Part shown: piece by piece, positions 14,618-14,998 of the stretch | Numbering within the stretch: the first letter of the stretch is position 1 | Layout of the letters: the number at the start of each line of letters is the position of its first letter | From: Deltaproteobacteria bacterium | Lineage (GTDB): Bacteria; Desulfobacterota_C; Deferrisomatia; Deferrisomatales; JACRMM01 | Direction: 5' to 3' | Assembly (NCBI GenBank): GCA_016218905.1 | Contig: JACRCS010001053.1 | Coordinates: forward strand, 1 to 14,998 | DNA: 14,998 bases | The notes under the pieces: model-generated | Told to the model about the DNA's origin: nothing | The model's database searches: none | Seen by the model: only the letters and a program-made list of their open reading frames with translations | Program-made: the position numbers and the translations under genes

Positions 14618-14998
14618 GGCCGGGCTCGCGGGCGACCGGAATCTTGCGGAACGTGAAGCCCTCTTCTCCCTTCCGGGCCGCCAGGAAGACGAGCCAGTCG
14701 GCGTCGTTCTGCTCCGGGTAGTCGCCCCGCTGGAAGTCGAAGCAAGGCCGGCTCTCCCGCCGTTCCAGAGAGGCCCGGAGGACCAGCTCCGCGTTCTCGA
14801 CGATGGAGCGGACCTCCAGCGCCCGCGCGAGTTCGTGGGGACTCTCGGCCCGGAGGGCGGCCCCGCGCGCGTACTCGAGGCGCTCGAGGCCGCGCCGGAG
14901 CAGCCCCTCCCCGCGGACGTCGCCGCAGTAGAAGTCCATCAGGTTCTGGACGTAGAGCTCCACCTCCTTCCAGTGGAAGCCCCTCTGCCGGCCGAGGA
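14610..14998 (-). CDS. C-terminus of a second AprA-like flavoprotein (flavoprotein 2, cut by window edge)
   Basis: The last 128 residues are visible, in frame to the window edge, ending in TAG at 14612-14610. They align by eye with residues about 516-634 of flavoprotein 1. Shared features are 'W-K-E-[LV]', 'M-x-x-YCGD-[LV]', 'LL-x-x-GL-x-x-L', 'SPHEL/NPHKL..[AS]LEV.S', 'ELVLRAS/ELILHAS' and 'DFQR-x-D-[FY]-PE'. It is thus a paralogue, not a fragment of the same gene. It is probably the AprA/fumarate-reductase-like superfamily partner in a flavoprotein pair. The FAD-binding part lies beyond the window and was not seen. The gene overlaps the UroD-like gene, and both are read together. Confidence 0.8.
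   Translation of the reverse strand, partial: LGRQRGFHWKEVELYVQNLMDFYCGDVRGEGLLRRGLERLEYARGAALRAESPHELARALEVRSIVENAELVLRASLERRESRPCFDFQRGDYPEQNDADWLVFLAARKGEEGFTFRKIPVAREPGRG

Overview
The window is GC-rich (roughly two thirds or more G+C by eye), densely coded bacterial DNA with short intergenic gaps, many GTG/TTG starts and repeated 4-base stop/start overlaps. The gene mix includes a class I adenylate cyclase, a PilZ protein, a B12-type radical SAM protein, an Slp lipoprotein, an HExxH protease of a kind familiar from myxobacteria, and a uroporphyrinogen-decarboxylase-like methyltransferase beside AprA/fumarate-reductase-like flavoproteins. Together these suggest an anaerobic or facultative member of the former Deltaproteobacteria (Desulfobacterota/Myxococcota side). 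That placement is an inference from gene content; no marker gene is present.

Layout. (1) Positions 1-96, minus: the N-terminus of a probable DUF4338/DruA-like protein. (2) 360-731, plus: a PilZ protein whose stop codon overlaps the stop of the convergent operon that follows. (3) 728-4566, minus: a five-gene operon read in the order ilvE (branched-chain aminotransferase), a 115-residue unknown protein, an 8-cysteine zinc-ribbon protein, a cobalamin-type radical SAM protein and a small Smr-domain protein. Every junction is a 4-base overlap (GTGA or TTGA). A candidate promoter precedes ilvE. (4) 4682-6999, minus: a lipoprotein followed, again with a GTGA overlap, by a secreted HExxH metalloprotease. 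The lipoprotein resembles the N-terminal pre-domain of that protease. (5) 7148-10305, plus: a large class I adenylate cyclase and a stand-alone ubiquitin-like protein of the Mut7-C_ub type. (6) 10338-10841, minus: an Slp-family outer-membrane lipoprotein. (7) 10953-14998, minus: a redox/methyl-transfer cluster read as flavoprotein 2 (only its C-terminus lies in the window), UroD-like protein, flavoprotein 1 and dicluster ferredoxin.

The strongest candidate for an undescribed system is region 7. A UroD-fold protein that lacks the usual zinc-ligand pattern of corrinoid methyltransferases is sandwiched between two paralogous AprA-like flavoproteins and followed by a ferredoxin whose second cluster motif has Glu in place of one Cys. 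The second point of interest is the lipoprotein/protease pair with a shared domain.

No tRNA, rRNA, CRISPR array or complete insertion sequence was seen. No gene-free stretch exceeds 300 bases. The longest is 97-359 (263 bases), in which nothing convincing was found.
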